Below are positions 1-10,692 of a DNA stretch of 64,000 nucleotides, one piece after another. How positions within the stretch are numbered: the first letter of the stretch is position 1; every line of letters begins with the position of its first letter. The stretch is taken from contig OY804588.1 of assembly GCA_963680875.1 (NCBI GenBank), positions 81,802,829 to 81,866,828 on the forward strand, given 5' to 3'. A program made the position numbers and the translations under genes. The notes under the pieces were generated by a model. The model ran no database searches. It was not told the DNA's origin and saw only the letters and a program-made list of their open reading frames with translations. The stretch comes from Bathymodiolus brooksi (taxonomy: Eukaryota; Mollusca; Bivalvia; Mytilida; Modiolidae).

Positions 1-187
1 ACGAAGAGAAACTCAGTCACATGCACCGGCGCATTTCTAATGAGATCATACCCAATCGATAAATCGCTCGTTTGTTTACAAAGCGAAAGAAGGACATCAT
101 GTTAGAATGCTTTGTAGATCATTGTTTATCCGTTTGTCCTCTTTATTTTGCAGCCATTGTATTTATTGCATGTCTTTCCATTTACAG

Positions 188-415
188 CTTCTGGTGATCC
201 CTCTGGTATCCTCAAACCTTCTGATATTCCTTCTGGTATCCTCAAACCTTCTGGTGATCCCTCTGGTATCCTCAAACCTTCTGATATTCCTTCTGGTATC
301 CTCAAACCTTCTGGTGATCCCTCTGATATCCTCAAAACTTCTGGTGATCCCTCTGGTATCCTCAAACATTTTTTGTGATACCTCTGGTATCCTCAAACTT
401 TTCTTGAAAAAGATC
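188..415 (+). repeat. Minisatellite of 30-bp units, coding-compatible
   Basis: About seven copies of a 30-bp unit built on 'cttctggtatcctcaaac', alternating gtgatccct and gatattcct variants. Because 30 is a multiple of three, the + strand stays open as a 10-residue peptide repeat. It is either a coding repeat, as in mucin-like stalks, or an intronic VNTR that happens to be open. Confidence 0.8.
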
Positions 416-494
416 CCTGACAACTATCTGAGTGGAAGCGAATATGTGCAAGATTTGTATCCTTTGTTTATACATGTATTTCCGTTGGAGGCAC

Positions 495-700
495 AGTTAT
501 CAAGAGGGGGTTGGGATCCTATTAACCTGTTTAATCCCGCTACATGTTTGTGCCTGTCCCAAGCCAGGACCTGGATTTCCAACATCATATGTCCTGGTCT
601 TGTTTGTGTTCATTGAGTTCAGTTAGGGTGAGAGGTGATTGCTTACTTTATTCAAATGGGTGAAAGTGGTGACCATCACCTATTTAACTTTATTTTCATA
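495..700 (+). repeat. Dispersed repeat 'caggacctggatttccaac'
   Basis: This stretch reappears at about 52622-52760 with the same order of words: caggacctgg, tttccaac, catatgtcctgg/catgtgtcatgg, gagttgagaggtgattg, gaccatcac. It is an interspersed repeat of unknown class lying between the two coding blocks of the damaged gene, so it is probably intronic. Confidence 0.6.
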
Positions 701-1339
701 ATATACGATTTATTGACTTATTTATTGATTATTGCTTAAAGTTCAGAGCAGTATTTCAACTATGTCCAGGACAAGAACGAGTTGAATAATATACAAAAAA
801 TGAGGGATGAGATTTTGTCAATGGAGTCAATGACATTTGACTACAACTGAAAAGGTTTGGAGAGTTGGGAAGGGGCGATAACTTGTGTCTTTCTCATTTT
901 TGTGGTAACAGTGAGCATACTCTTTTATCGAAATCTACAAAAGAAGTCGTTGGTGTGCAGGTGGGCGTGCACTCTAAACACAACACTTACTACTTACGGT
1001 CCATGGTCATGTTTTCCCTATTATAGCCTGATACCCCCCACCATCCCACATCGAGAGGGCTTCGCCTATCCGCCACCACACGAAACGCTGATTACCTATG
1101 GTAGCTCTATGGGGTTTAGACCTGTGAACCTTCAACAGAACGCACCACGTATAGAAGAAGATTAATACCCCATTTCAAGAATGTTATTAAAAGGGATCAA
1201 AGATGGACATATGGACGGGGTACGGGTGTCACAAAAGACTACCAGAGGTGCCATGTACATGTACATATTTTCTAGAGTTGAGGTTCTAGCTTTATTCAAA
1301 TCTGATGATCAGTCCTGTTTCTAATCAATTATTTCAATT

Positions 1340-1560
1340 TTCTTTACTTGATTTTCCTAACCCTAACCCGAACCCCCAGTACCCAGAGAAAATCACCGAC
1401 CTGTCGCAAGTCACTGACACACTTTATCATATATTGTTGTATCGAGTACACATAGCCATGAGCGGGATTCGAACTCACAACGTTAGTGGTCCTTAGCATT
1501 GATTGCACAGGTAGTAATACAAATTCAACTACCTTACAATCACCACCACGATGGCACACT
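1340..1560 (-). repeat. SINE-B copy (reverse)
   Basis: A tRNA-headed SINE. Reversed, it carries a B-box-like gagttcgaatcccgctcatgg, 'gtactcgatacaacaatatatgataaagtgtgtcagtgacttgcgacaggtcggtg' in pieces, and the start of the conserved core. The 3' tail is truncated. Confidence 0.75.
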
Positions 1561-1966
1561 TGACTACTACATATATTTACTGTAACAATAAGTTAAATTT
1601 TGACAGAAGTTATGAGTTGTGATAAAACAAAATTATTAATCTCATCATTTTAGATCAATAGTTACTATTTTAAGTATCCTTTGACAAATATTTTAAATAT
1701 ATTCATAAAATATTCAGTATTACAAATGATAATACGAAGGTAGCAATTGGATTTTGACGATTCAGTAGTTTTCATGTAAGCCTCGGGATAAAGTGATTTA
1801 TTTCCTAATAATATTCATACATTTGTGCTTTGACTGGTATAGTCGGGGCAGGCGTATCTCATGGTACATTCTAGCTTTACAAATGTTATTAAGAAATAGC
1901 GTCTTGCTTTACTCTTACATTTTTAATATTGAACATTTCTTAACGACAGTATCCTTTGCTGGATCC
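1561..1966. other. AT-rich intergenic DNA
   Basis: AT-rich spacer without recognisable genes. It lies between the SINE and the end of the glycine-rich protein gene and probably includes that gene's 3' UTR. I see no repeat family I can name. Confidence 0.4.
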
Positions 1967-2431
1967 TTATCCACCGCCATACCCTCCATACCCATGGAGC
2001 CCTCCACCGCCATAACTTCCGCCGCCCTTGCCATAACTTCCGCCGCCATATCCTCCACCGCCATATCCTCCACCGCCAACTCTGCGGCCACCACCCCCTG
2101 CAAGCAACGCCGCTAGACCAGCTCCACGACCTCCCCCTCCTTTTCCGTAACCTCCACCTCCGTATGCTGAACCACCATAGCTACTACCTCCGTATCCACC
2201 TCCACCTCCACCTCCACCATAGCCCTTGCCATATCCTCCGCCGCCGCCTCCTCTTAATCCAGCCATACCCAACAGCGAATGCAGTCCTGCTCCTCCTCCA
2301 CCATAGCCGCCCCCGTATCCACGTCCACTTCCATACCCTCCGCCCCCTCCATGTCCACCATAGCTAGTATAGCCTTTACCATGAACACATGCTAATAGTC
2401 CAGACAAGGTAAGAAACAGTAAGACTCTCAT
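1967..2431 (-). CDS. Secreted glycine-rich protein, shell-matrix type
   Basis: A complete 154-aa frame in one exon. Residues 1-18 (MRVLLFLTLSGLLACVHG) are a textbook signal peptide with cleavage expected after the Gly, so the product is secreted. The rest is about half glycine in GGGYG, GGSYG and YGKGGGG runs, with Tyr, Ser, Lys and Arg. Two short hydrophobic islands (AGLHSLLGMAGL and GAGLAALLAG) interrupt it. Molluscan mantle proteins such as shematrins and other glycine-rich shell-matrix proteins have this architecture, and so do some byssal, egg-case and antimicrobial glycine-rich proteins. The exact family cannot be fixed from composition. The ATG is the first codon before the signal peptide. 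A SINE begins about 25 bp upstream, so the promoter or first UTR exon lies beyond it. Confidence 0.8.
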   Translation of the reverse strand: MRVLLFLTLSGLLACVHGKGYTSYGGHGGGGGYGSGRGYGGGYGGGGAGLHSLLGMAGLRGGGGGGYGKGYGGGGGGGGYGGSSYGGSAYGGGGYGKGGGGRGAGLAALLAGGGGRRVGGGGYGGGGYGGGSYGKGGGSYGGGGLHGYGGYGGG

Positions 2432-2454
2432 AATGCTGAAATAATAATAGTGTT

Positions 2455-2680
2455 AAGGTTATGGCCACTTTCAACAATATTTCAGTATTTCAGAGGACCC
2501 GGAGAAAAACCACCGTCCTGCTGCAAGTCAGTGATAAACTTTATCACATACAATTGTAATGTTGTTTCGAGTACACATCGCCTGAGCAGGGTTCGAACTC
2601 ACAACTTTAGTGGTGATAAGCACTGATTGCATAGGTAATTATATAAATCCAACTACAATACGATTACAACCATTTTGATC
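2455..2680 (-). repeat. SINE-B copy just upstream of the glycine-rich gene
   Basis: Reverse-oriented SINE-B with the tail 'ctttcaacaatatttcag', the core (gaggacccggagaaaaaccaccg), 'cactgataaactttatcacat' and the tRNA-like 'gggttcgaactcacaac...cactgattgcataggta'. It lies against the 5' end of the glycine-rich gene. Confidence 0.85.
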
Positions 2681-2854
2681 CCATAATAATAATAAATAAA
2701 CATTGCAAGGAAATATTAACAAAGATAACTGTTGCTCTAAAGTAGTGAGCACATACAATATTGATTGTCGTAGCATATTAAATTGTTCAATGGTGTGGCT
2801 TCACCGTGCATATGACCTATTGACCTATTAGCAAACGCATAAAAAAGACGCTTC

Positions 2855-3190
2855 GCCTTCGGTGATATAATGGTTAGTGTGCTTGTTCCGAGTGGGTTCG
2901 AGACCTTGTCGGCTCAAACCAAAGACTATAAAATCGGAATTGCTACTTCTCTGCTAATAATGCAGCATTAAGGAGTAAGAGCAAAGACTAGTGAGCTTAG
3001 GAATCAGACTAATGTGTCCGAGTGGACTGTTGTTTCGCTGAGCTAGCACCATAAAGATCCAAATTAGCGTATTGATCTAGAACAATGCGCACATCATCAT
3101 CATTTCATTGAATTTAACTTGTTCTCGCGAAGATTGTGCTGACAAATTGCTCATTTGGTGTTAAGCTACAATCAAACACTCACTAACAAA
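2855..3190 (+). repeat. SINE-A copy
   Basis: The tRNA-like head has 'ggtgatataatggttagtgtgctt' (A box) and 'gggttcgagacc' (B box). It is followed by 'caaaccaaagactataaaatcgg', 'gcattaaggagtaagagcaaagact' and the tail 'ggtgttaagctacaatcaaacactcac'. Other copies lie at 19.8, 55.2, 37.3 (reverse) and 45.0 kb (reverse). Confidence 0.85.
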
Positions 3191-3394
3191 ATGCTAAAAT
3201 GTAGGAATTAGGTTTTACATGAGGTTGACGTTTTCGTCATTAAATGAAACTGGTCTATAAATGGTTGGATGGAACTGATATAGAACTTGCGCATGCACTA
3301 TGACCAATACTTGATTATCATAATTGTGAACATATGATTATTGCCTGTAGAGAACACAGAGAAGATATAACGTGACACTATGAAATAAACGCTA

Positions 3395-3715
3395 GAGAAA
3401 CCCGAAGGGGCAATTAATCAAGAATGGACAACATAGAGGTCCTTGTAACATTAGCCACAAAAACCACAGGACGAAGACAAACAAAACAAAACCCACACAG
3501 CACCGCACAGAAAAGTAACAAGATGAGAAACACGGACTCCATCTTAAAAACCGACCGGGAGTAAACCCATGCGCTCGCAAATGGTAAACAGTTCCTGCTT
3601 CTTGTAAGACACCCACCGTATTACTCATATAGACAGGACGTGTTGGACACCATGCACGCAAACAAACAGATATAACATAAATAAGACATGCGCCCTCCAA
3701 CAAACAACTGACGGC
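3395..3715 (-). repeat. Copy of the 'gtgaactcaggtgctc' dispersed repeat family
   Basis: The reverse strand matches the arrangement seen at 59.1 kb and 63.4 kb: gcaggaactgttt, a Pro/Gly-coding block, then 'tctgtgcggtgctgtgtgggttttg...tcctgtggttttt'. It is a molluscan-type interspersed repeat, and its long minus-strand frame is not a gene. Confidence 0.55.
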
Positions 3716-4064
3716 AAAGAAGAGTCAACATGGATTTTTGTGAAAACCGTAGCGTACATCACAAAACACAAAACGAAGCCATTAACGGAAATACACATTT
3801 AGATATTTCACAACAATGATTACAATGACAGTGAAAGTTTGTAATGCAATTACTACATAAGAATGAAGCTTCTCATGGCTGCCTAGACTATCACTCCACA
3901 GATTTCAATGATTTCAGTTCACGCAGCTTATCGACATTAAGAATTGCGTGGTGGTGATTCGTCATAACTGTCACTGGTCAAGTTTTACAATTATTTTGTG
4001 ATTTTTGCATGGTATCCCGGTTACTAGACACATTTTTTCCATATTCCATTCAAGATAATATCAA

Positions 4065-4440
4065 GGTAACTACTGTGAGCGAGTGAGTAATTACTGTGAG
4101 TAATTGTTATTTAACGCAACGTGAGCAATTTACCAGCCATATCAAGGCGAGTACAATTTACCCATAATGTGCTAGCTGATGTTAATGATTCCTGCTTTGT
4201 ACAAGACCGATATACATGTACTTAGTTTGATTTTTATATAGTTAGCCAACTGAAACAACAATCCGTGTGTAGCCATATTGCTCAACAAGGACTCATTATC
4301 CCGATTCCGAGCCAGCCAGCATTTGCTCTTACACATTAATGCTCCTGCTTAGTAGTGGACAGGCAGCAATAATTACTGATCAGTGTACATGCATTCGAGA
4401 AGCGAGTACGCCAACCATTATACCGCCAATGCCTTTAAAG
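4065..4440 (-). repeat. Degraded SINE-A (reverse)
   Basis: Reverse-oriented fragments of SINE-A can be seen: gagcgagtgag, 'gtaattgttatttaacgcaacgtgagcaattt', 'ctgaaacaacaatccgtgtgtagcc' and 'cccgattccgagccagccagcatttgctctta'. It is an old copy with several substitutions. Confidence 0.6.
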
Positions 4441-5078
4441 TTAGAAACAACATGAATATTAAAAACAAATGTGTATGTGTACTTAAAAGTAAGACGATTA
4501 CCTGATATGGTGAATACTCAATCACTGTAATTCTCAAAGCCATTCGTCCATATTTATAGGAAATATTTAACCAGTAACATGAACGTGTAACATGCACGGT
4601 TTACAATTCCTTGCGGCTTACATGCATAAAATGCAGCGTGTGAGAAGATCTATTAAGAGGTCTCAATTAGACTAAGGAAGTTTTGTCAAAATTACCAAAA
4701 ATGTGATTCAGTTTGAGGCGGAGTAGGGGGTGATAACCATTGCTTAATAATGTAGCTTTATACACGTATATGATTGAAAAAAAGAATGGTCGATAATATA
4801 TAACAAAATCGACAACAATAGGAACTACATGTTCTTCTCTATCAAACCTGAACGTTTTCCACGCATATCCACGACGTTTTGTTCTACCCTACAGATATCC
4901 CATGTAGGGTAATTTTACTAAAGGCACTTCCCAATTCTTAATTAATAATGTGACTCTTCCGCCACGATATAAAATATAATTGAAATATTGTTGAAAGTGG
5001 CGTTGTTAAACACCATACCCTACCCCTAATGTGACTCTTTCCATTCAACTATTCATACCATTTAAATCGAATTCAGGA
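4441..5078. other. Intergenic DNA without recognised features
   Basis: AT-rich spacer. A short SINE-B tail remnant (aaatattgttgaaagtggcgttgttaaacacc) sits near 4982-5012. I see nothing else I can support. Confidence 0.4.
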
Positions 5079-5784
5079 TCTGGTGTTACCAGGCTCAAGC
5101 TAGCAACCAATTTCTAGCGACCACTAAGCTAGCGACCAATAAGACGATATGTCTCAAAACCAAAAAAATAATAAATAGGAGCAAAATGTACTTTTAAAGA
5201 TTTCTAGCGACCAATAATAAATATATTACTGTAAATGCACATTCAACACATCGAATCGACATCTGGGCATACAGGAAATATTTCTGGACCCTCTCCCCCT
5301 TTCCAAAAAACAAAGTTGATATTGGACACACCTGTTTTAAATGTTTAGGTATGGTAAGAAGTTCAGTGGAAAGGACCAAATGACTAAACTACAATTATAT
5401 TTTTCATATGGACAAAATCATAATTTAAAGGAAATAAATCTTTAGAGTCTACAGACGAATTTCCCATTACCTTTAATGAATGAATTTCTCCGATTGACTC
5501 GAAGCCAATCAGTGTAAATCAAGTCATTGAACATTGTGATGACAAAATATTTGCTTTGTGACGTAAAAGAATTTCCGGAAATGTACTAATGTGAAATTTG
5601 CCAATATTGGATTATTCCTGCAATTTCTAAAACTGTGTATAAATTAACATCCAAGTTTGGTCATCCTTGGTTGAATCCATTCCTATATCCTAAATACACT
5701 GATATATGCCTGTACACAAAATCTGGATGGACAGACAGACAGGTGGACGTGATTCCTTTATACCCCCAGTCTTTGTTTGTGGGA

Positions 5785-6610
5785 GTATAATAACAGGTGA
5801 ACATCTTCAATGTGTATATAAACACTGTGCAAAGTTTGAATAATATTAATTGAACACTTTTTGAGTTTCAGATTACACATACTAGGTATCGCCCATGTGA
5901 TAGAGTGATAAAAAAAAATAAGTTCAACATGCAAAAAATCTAAGAAAACATTTGTCAAAACTCTCCATGATAGGAGGTGCATGTCCTCAGTATGTCTAAA
6001 AACACTATGCAAAGTATGAATAATATTGATTGAACACTTGCGGTTTTAGATTACACCAACTAGGTACAGTCAATGTCATACGGTGGTAAAAAATGACTAA
6101 GCTCAACATACGGAAAATGTACGAATATATTTGTCAAATCTGCCCATAGTAGGAGGTGCACATCTTCAATATGTACACAAACACTGTGCAAAGTTTAAAA
6201 TACTATTGATTGAATATGGTTAGAGTTTTAGATTACACCAACTAGGTACCGTCAATGTCATATAGCGATAAAAAATTACTAAGTTCAACATACCAGTAAT
6301 TAAAGAAAAAAATGGTCGAATCAGCCCATAATAGGAGGTGCACATCTTCAATATGTATACAAACACTGTGCAAGGTCTGAATAATATTGATTGAACACTG
6401 TTGGAGTGTTAGATTACACCAACTAGGTACCGTCCATGACATATAGTGATAAAAAATGACTAAGTTCAGCATACAGAAAACATATGAAACAAATCTTCAA
6501 ATCAGCACATGATAGGAGGTGCACATCTTCAATATGTATACAAACACTGTGCAAAGTTTGCATATTATTGATTGAAAACTATTTGAGTTACAGATTACAC
6601 TAAGTAAGTA
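5785..6610 (+). repeat. 181-bp tandem array inside the foldback element
   Basis: 'aacactgtgcaaag' recurs at about 5821, 6001, 6180, 6362 and 6544, giving a period near 181 bp and about five units. Each unit reads: aggaggtgcacatcttcaat, the marker, gattgaacac, gattacaccaactaggtacc, gataaaaaatgactaagttc. Short reverse-strand ORFs here are artefacts of the repeat. Confidence 0.85.
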
Positions 6611-6689
6611 CTGCCTTGGTGGGACGGACGTACGGACGGACGGAGAAAACAATTCCTAGACCTGCTTCCGACTTCGACGACACAGGTAA

Positions 6690-8045
6690 AAGTAAACAAA
6701 ATATAAACCCTACATGTGCGTGTCACGTTTATTTAATAAATAGTATTATTTTGCTTAGTATCTATTTAATTTTAAATTGTGTATTTAAAGATGCCAAACC
6801 ACTAATTTAATTCACCAATCAAAGCTTAGAACATATACAAAGGTAGTCCCTTTTAAAGAAAAAAGTTCCTTTCACTTTGTTGTATTGTGAATAATGCTGA
6901 ATGGAATGGAATAATTAGAATTGATAATTACAGTTACATATATAAGGATTATGTGGAGCCCCAATTTGGTTGCATTTAGTTGCATTTGAATCCTTTATGG
7001 AGGTCTTGATGCATGACCTATAAATACTGAAATTTCGGGAATGACGTTGCTATTTTTAGAGTCCGGAATGTCCCAGAGCATGCCATCTCGCTGCAAGATT
7101 TTAACATCAAGTCATTTAAGACCCGGGTAATACCTTTGACTTTAGCGCCAAGTGAGAAAGAACTTTGCCGTCCTTTGGCAATTTTTCATGGGATATCTAT
7201 AGGGTCCCCACCAAAATCCAAATATCAAAGTTGATATTTTACACCCTGTTGTGGGCTTGAGGTGGAGAATCCCACCCAGGCACTTAAGTCAGTTAAAGGC
7301 CCGGGCAATACGTTTGACCTAAGCCCAAGTGAGAAAGAACTTTGCCGTCCTTCGGCAATTTTTCATGGGATATTTATAGCCCCCTCCCCCCCCCCCCCCC
7401 CCCCCCCCTGCCTTCCCACCGAAAAACCCTAAATATCAAAGTTGATATTTGATACCCTGCTGTGGTCTTGAGGTGCAGAATCCCAACCAGGCACTTAAGT
7501 CAGTCAAAGGCCCGGACAACACCTCTGACATAACCCCCACCCCCCAATTGAGAAAGAACTTTGCCGTCCGTTGGCAATTTTTCATGGGATATCTATATGT
7601 TCCCCCCAAAACAATTCCAAATATCAAAGTCTTGCAGCGAAATGGCATGCTCTGGGACATTCCGGACTCTTAAAAATAGCAACGTCATTCCCGGAATTTC
7701 AGTATTCATAGGTCATGCATCAAGACCTCCATAAAGGATTCAAATGCAACTAAATGCAACCAAATTTGGGCTCAAAATAATCCTTATATATGTAACTTTA
7801 ATTATCAATTCTAATTATTCCATTCCATTCAGCATTATTCACAATACAACAAAGTGAAAGGAACTTTTTTCTTTAAAAGGGACTACCTTTGTATATGTTC
7901 TAAGCTTTGATTGGTGAATTAAATTAGTGGTTTGGCATCTTTAAATACACAATTTAAAATTAAATAGATACTAAGCAAAATAATACTATTTATTAAATAA
8001 ACGTGACACGCACATGTAGGGTTTATATTTTTATAAAACGTATTG
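6690..8045. repeat. Second, nested palindrome with about 400-bp arms
   Basis: The left arm (about 6698-7110) and right arm (about 7633-8030) are near-perfect reverse complements. They share aaccctacatgtgcgtgtcacg, ccaatcaaagcttagaacat, gtccggaatgtccc and gcatgacctata. The spacer holds three units of 'gagaaagaactttgccgtcc' at 7153, 7331 and 7550. A run of about 30 C lies at 7384-7408. The whole lies inside the 5088-8635 element and may be an earlier or later insertion of a related foldback. Confidence 0.85.
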
Positions 8046-8644
8046 CTATATTTTTCCTATGTTCTATATTTACATATTTTTTTTAGATTTATGTGAACGG
8101 GGAATCTTGGGACTTTATTTTGTTTGTCGAAACGTTGGCAAATTCAAATTATATACCGGTTTACATGGAAGTAAATTATGTGTTTACGCTGTGTTTATTT
8201 AAAGTTGGCCGACTGTTTTGTAAGCCCGCCATTCCAAAATATATTTGTGCCTTCGTTATTTAGCCCAGTAAGGAGAAGAAATATGTTATGCTCGGGTGAA
8301 CATGGGAAATAGAACATAAACTATATTGTCTTTTAAATGTATGAGTGTATGTGTGAGATTCTGCTGCTTAGGTCCACAGAAGGGTGTTCAATATCAACTG
8401 TGTTTTGTGGAGAGGGAGGGGGGGGGGGGGGTCCAGAAATATTTCCTGTATGCCCAGATGTCGATTCAAAGTGTTGAATGTGCATTTACAGTAATATACA
8501 CGTATTTATTATTGGTCGCTAGAAATCTTTAAAAGTACATTTTGCTCTTATTAATTTTTTTGGCTTAGAGACATATCGCCTTATTGGTCGCTAGCTTAGT
8601 GGTCGCTAGAAATTGGTCGCTACCTTGAGCCTGGTTCTGGTGTT

Positions 8645-9260
8645 TATCCAGAGGAATGGGGGTCAATTTCAATTTATATATGAACATGCAGCTACATTGG
8701 GCCAACTATTCGGCTTACACCTCATTATTTCAACTGTGTTAGGTGTGATTTCAAGCTATCAGCGGGTCATATTTTATCCCTAGCATGCCCATTTTCTTTT
8801 TTGACAGGACAGCTTATTCAGTATTACAGACTAAAATTACAGATACATATACCAATTACAAAATGTAGTGCGAGTGCACTATTAAAGATAAATCATTGTC
8901 GGGTTTGTAAGATTTCGTTGATGTCTAGATACGAAAATGGGAGACATATAAAAAAAAATTGAATATTAACAGTACGTAAATCCATAGATAATATTCGTCG
9001 TTCATATTAAATTCTTCATAATTATATCTAATTTTTTTCTCTCAATGTTATAATAAAAACATAGATATCTAATATTAGTGCCCACGATGTGCTTCTTCAT
9101 CAGGTGTGCATGCGCACAAAATGATTTGGAATGCTGACTAATGTAAAAGTCCTTTTGAAGCAAGTAATACAACATGTCTAAACAGAATACCGGTAGACAA
9201 ACATTGATCAATGTTACCTATATCCTTGAGGGAGATTGACCCTAGTTTAAATAAAGTACA
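8645..9260. other. Intergenic DNA without recognised features
   Basis: AT-rich sequence following the foldback element. Short ORFs have no recognisable composition, and no clear repeat is visible. Confidence 0.35.
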
Positions 9261-9264
9261 TTAT

Positions 9265-9610
9265 TTATGACAGGTAAATTTCGTACATTAATATATCTAA
9301 TAAATCATATCCGTACCAATGCACCGACTGGCTACTGGGTGGATGATACCACCGTGGACTAATAAGTCCACCAGAACAAGAAGAGTTTGAAGATACCAAA
9401 GGGGTAATCAGAATCCGTATATCGAAGAAGAACAGACAACACAATGGCCAATAGAAAAAGTACAAAAGGACAAACAACGATCTAAAAAACATACACATAA
9501 AACTAAAGATCGAGTAATACGAACACCACTGAAAACCGGAGGTGAACTCAGGTGCTCTGGAAGGGTAGACACTAGAGGCACCCGTCGTGTTAATCTAGTT
9601 ACAAACCCGG
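9265..9610 (-). repeat. 'gtgaactcaggtgctc' dispersed repeat
   Basis: It contains accgtggactaataagtccacc, 'agaacagacaacacaatggcc', 'aaaccggaggtgaactcaggtgctctggaagggtag' in pieces and 'ggcacccgtcgtgtta'. The same family recurs at 12.9, 13.6-14.7, 59.1 and 63.4 kb. Confidence 0.75.
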
Positions 9611-9639
9611 TGATAAGTAACTGCTAGATCTAATCGGGG

Positions 9640-9834
9640 GCGGATCCAGGATTTCAAGTTAGGGGGGCGCACTTAAAAAAATTGCGCCAAGCGGAGGGAG
9701 GCGCGAAAATTGTTGGGGTATTTCGTGTGAAAAATCACAATTTTACGCCGAAAAATCATATTTTTTCCAATTTTTTTTTTGGGGGGGGGGGCTTGCTGGG
9801 TGCGCCCCCCCCCCCCCCCCCCTGGATCCGCCCC
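9640..9834. mobile_element. MITE with GGGGCGGATCCAGG inverted ends
   Basis: It begins gggggcggatccagg and ends cctggatccgcccctg, with G-rich and C-rich runs inside each arm. CTAAT flanks both sides. This end motif is common in hAT-like MITEs of animals. It is about 195 bp and has no coding content. Confidence 0.75.
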
Positions 9835-10164
9835 TGCTAATTATACCTATATAAATTAAAAGCCTTTATCTGCTATAGGTGGTTTTAGTGATCCGTATTA
9901 CTTAACATGTTAAGACCGTGTGTATGTGCACGTGAGTGGCATATACAATAGCTCAATTATTTTCTTCATGTACTCCTGTTCCCTCCACCAATCAAACTTA
10001 CCCTCACTACATCACATGACATTAATTACTATTAGTCTTTATCCATTCTGATACAAAGACATGCATATATTATTTATTTGGTCATTTTAACTTAATCTTA
10101 GAATTGATGGTATGATTTGACGGATTTCAATATGCACAAACGCTAGTACTGCTTTAATGATTTG

Positions 10165-10350
10165 ATTTGATGTATTGTGTTTAACACCACTTTCAACAAT
10201 ATTTCAGCAATATCATGGATACCAGTTTTAGTGGTGGAGGAAGCCGGAGTACCCGAAGAGAACCACCGACCATGGTCAAGCAACTGCTAAGCTCTATCAC
10301 TTGTTACTGCGAGTCTAGTGCACCTTTTTTGTAATTTACAAAGCCGGGCG
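10165..10350 (-). repeat. SINE-C copy (reverse)
   Basis: It starts with the reversed tail 'gtgtttaacaccactttcaacaatatttcagc'. The core follows (ccagttttagtggtggaggaagccggagtacccg, gaaccaccgaccatgg), then aagcaactg and 'ttgtaatttacaaagccggg'. The tRNA-like head is missing. Confidence 0.8.
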
Positions 10351-10692
10351 CGAACCTTCTTTAATGTGTTTATTCCTATTTATACAGTTGTGGATATACT
10401 GTGTGTGTTAGAGTGTATAAGTTTTATACTCCTTCAACTTTCAATTTAAAGATACTACATGTGTATTTTCTAAAACATGTATACATTCCATCTAATAAGT
10501 CAGCTGACTTAAAAATATATTATATATTTGTAACATCAATACGTATTTTTCCTTTGATGTTTTTATGCAATAATCAACTTATAAAAAAAAAAAGTGAACT
10601 TTAACAAACAATGGTCTAACATGAAGATCTTGATGTTATTCCATGATTTTGACGTCATAAATCTGTCAATCATGTAATTTCTGTTACAAAAC

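Larger units (their letters stand above)
188..1165 (+). pseudogene. Damaged 3' part of an unrecognised single-pass membrane protein gene
   Basis: I do not recognise this gene. A good acceptor (tttccatttacag, ends 187) precedes a frame of 10-residue repeats of the type SGDPSGILKP/SDIPSGILKP. That frame hits TGA at 376-378, after an apparent one-base gain in a T run; the repeat pattern resumes in another frame (DTSGILK...). A second block, from about 741, reads EQYFNYVQDKNELNNIQKMR and is helix-like. It stops at TGA 848-850. The same frame then continues to TAA at 1165 through a hydrophobic span (AITCVFLIFVVTVSILFY, a clear membrane segment), a basic LQKK stop-transfer stretch and a Tyr/Pro-rich tail. 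ATTAAA follows near 1185. One frameshift and one nonsense codon suggest a pseudogene, but assembly error or introns could account for either. The exon junctions are not resolved. Confidence 0.45.
5088..8635. mobile_element. Foldback transposon, Mutator-like by target duplication
   Basis: The ends are inverted repeats of about 280 bp. The left begins ACCAGGCTCAAGCTAGC and the right ends with its reverse complement, ...CTTGAGCCTGGT. The element is flanked by a perfect 9-bp direct repeat TCTGGTGTT (5079-5087 and 8636-8644), which fits a target-site duplication. The arms share 'gcgaccaataagacgatatgtc', 'tttctagcgaccaataata' and 'catctgggcatacaggaaat'. Inside are a 181-bp tandem array, a second 400-bp inverted repeat and a 180-220 bp tandem array. 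No transposase frame is visible, so it is non-autonomous. A 9-bp duplication with very long inverted repeats suggests Mutator/foldback type elements; that class call is inference. Confidence 0.8.

Noticed and set aside
1915..2367. Alternative-frame ORFs over the glycine-rich gene
   Set aside because: Shadows of a GC-rich repeat; only the minus-strand frame with a signal peptide is credible.
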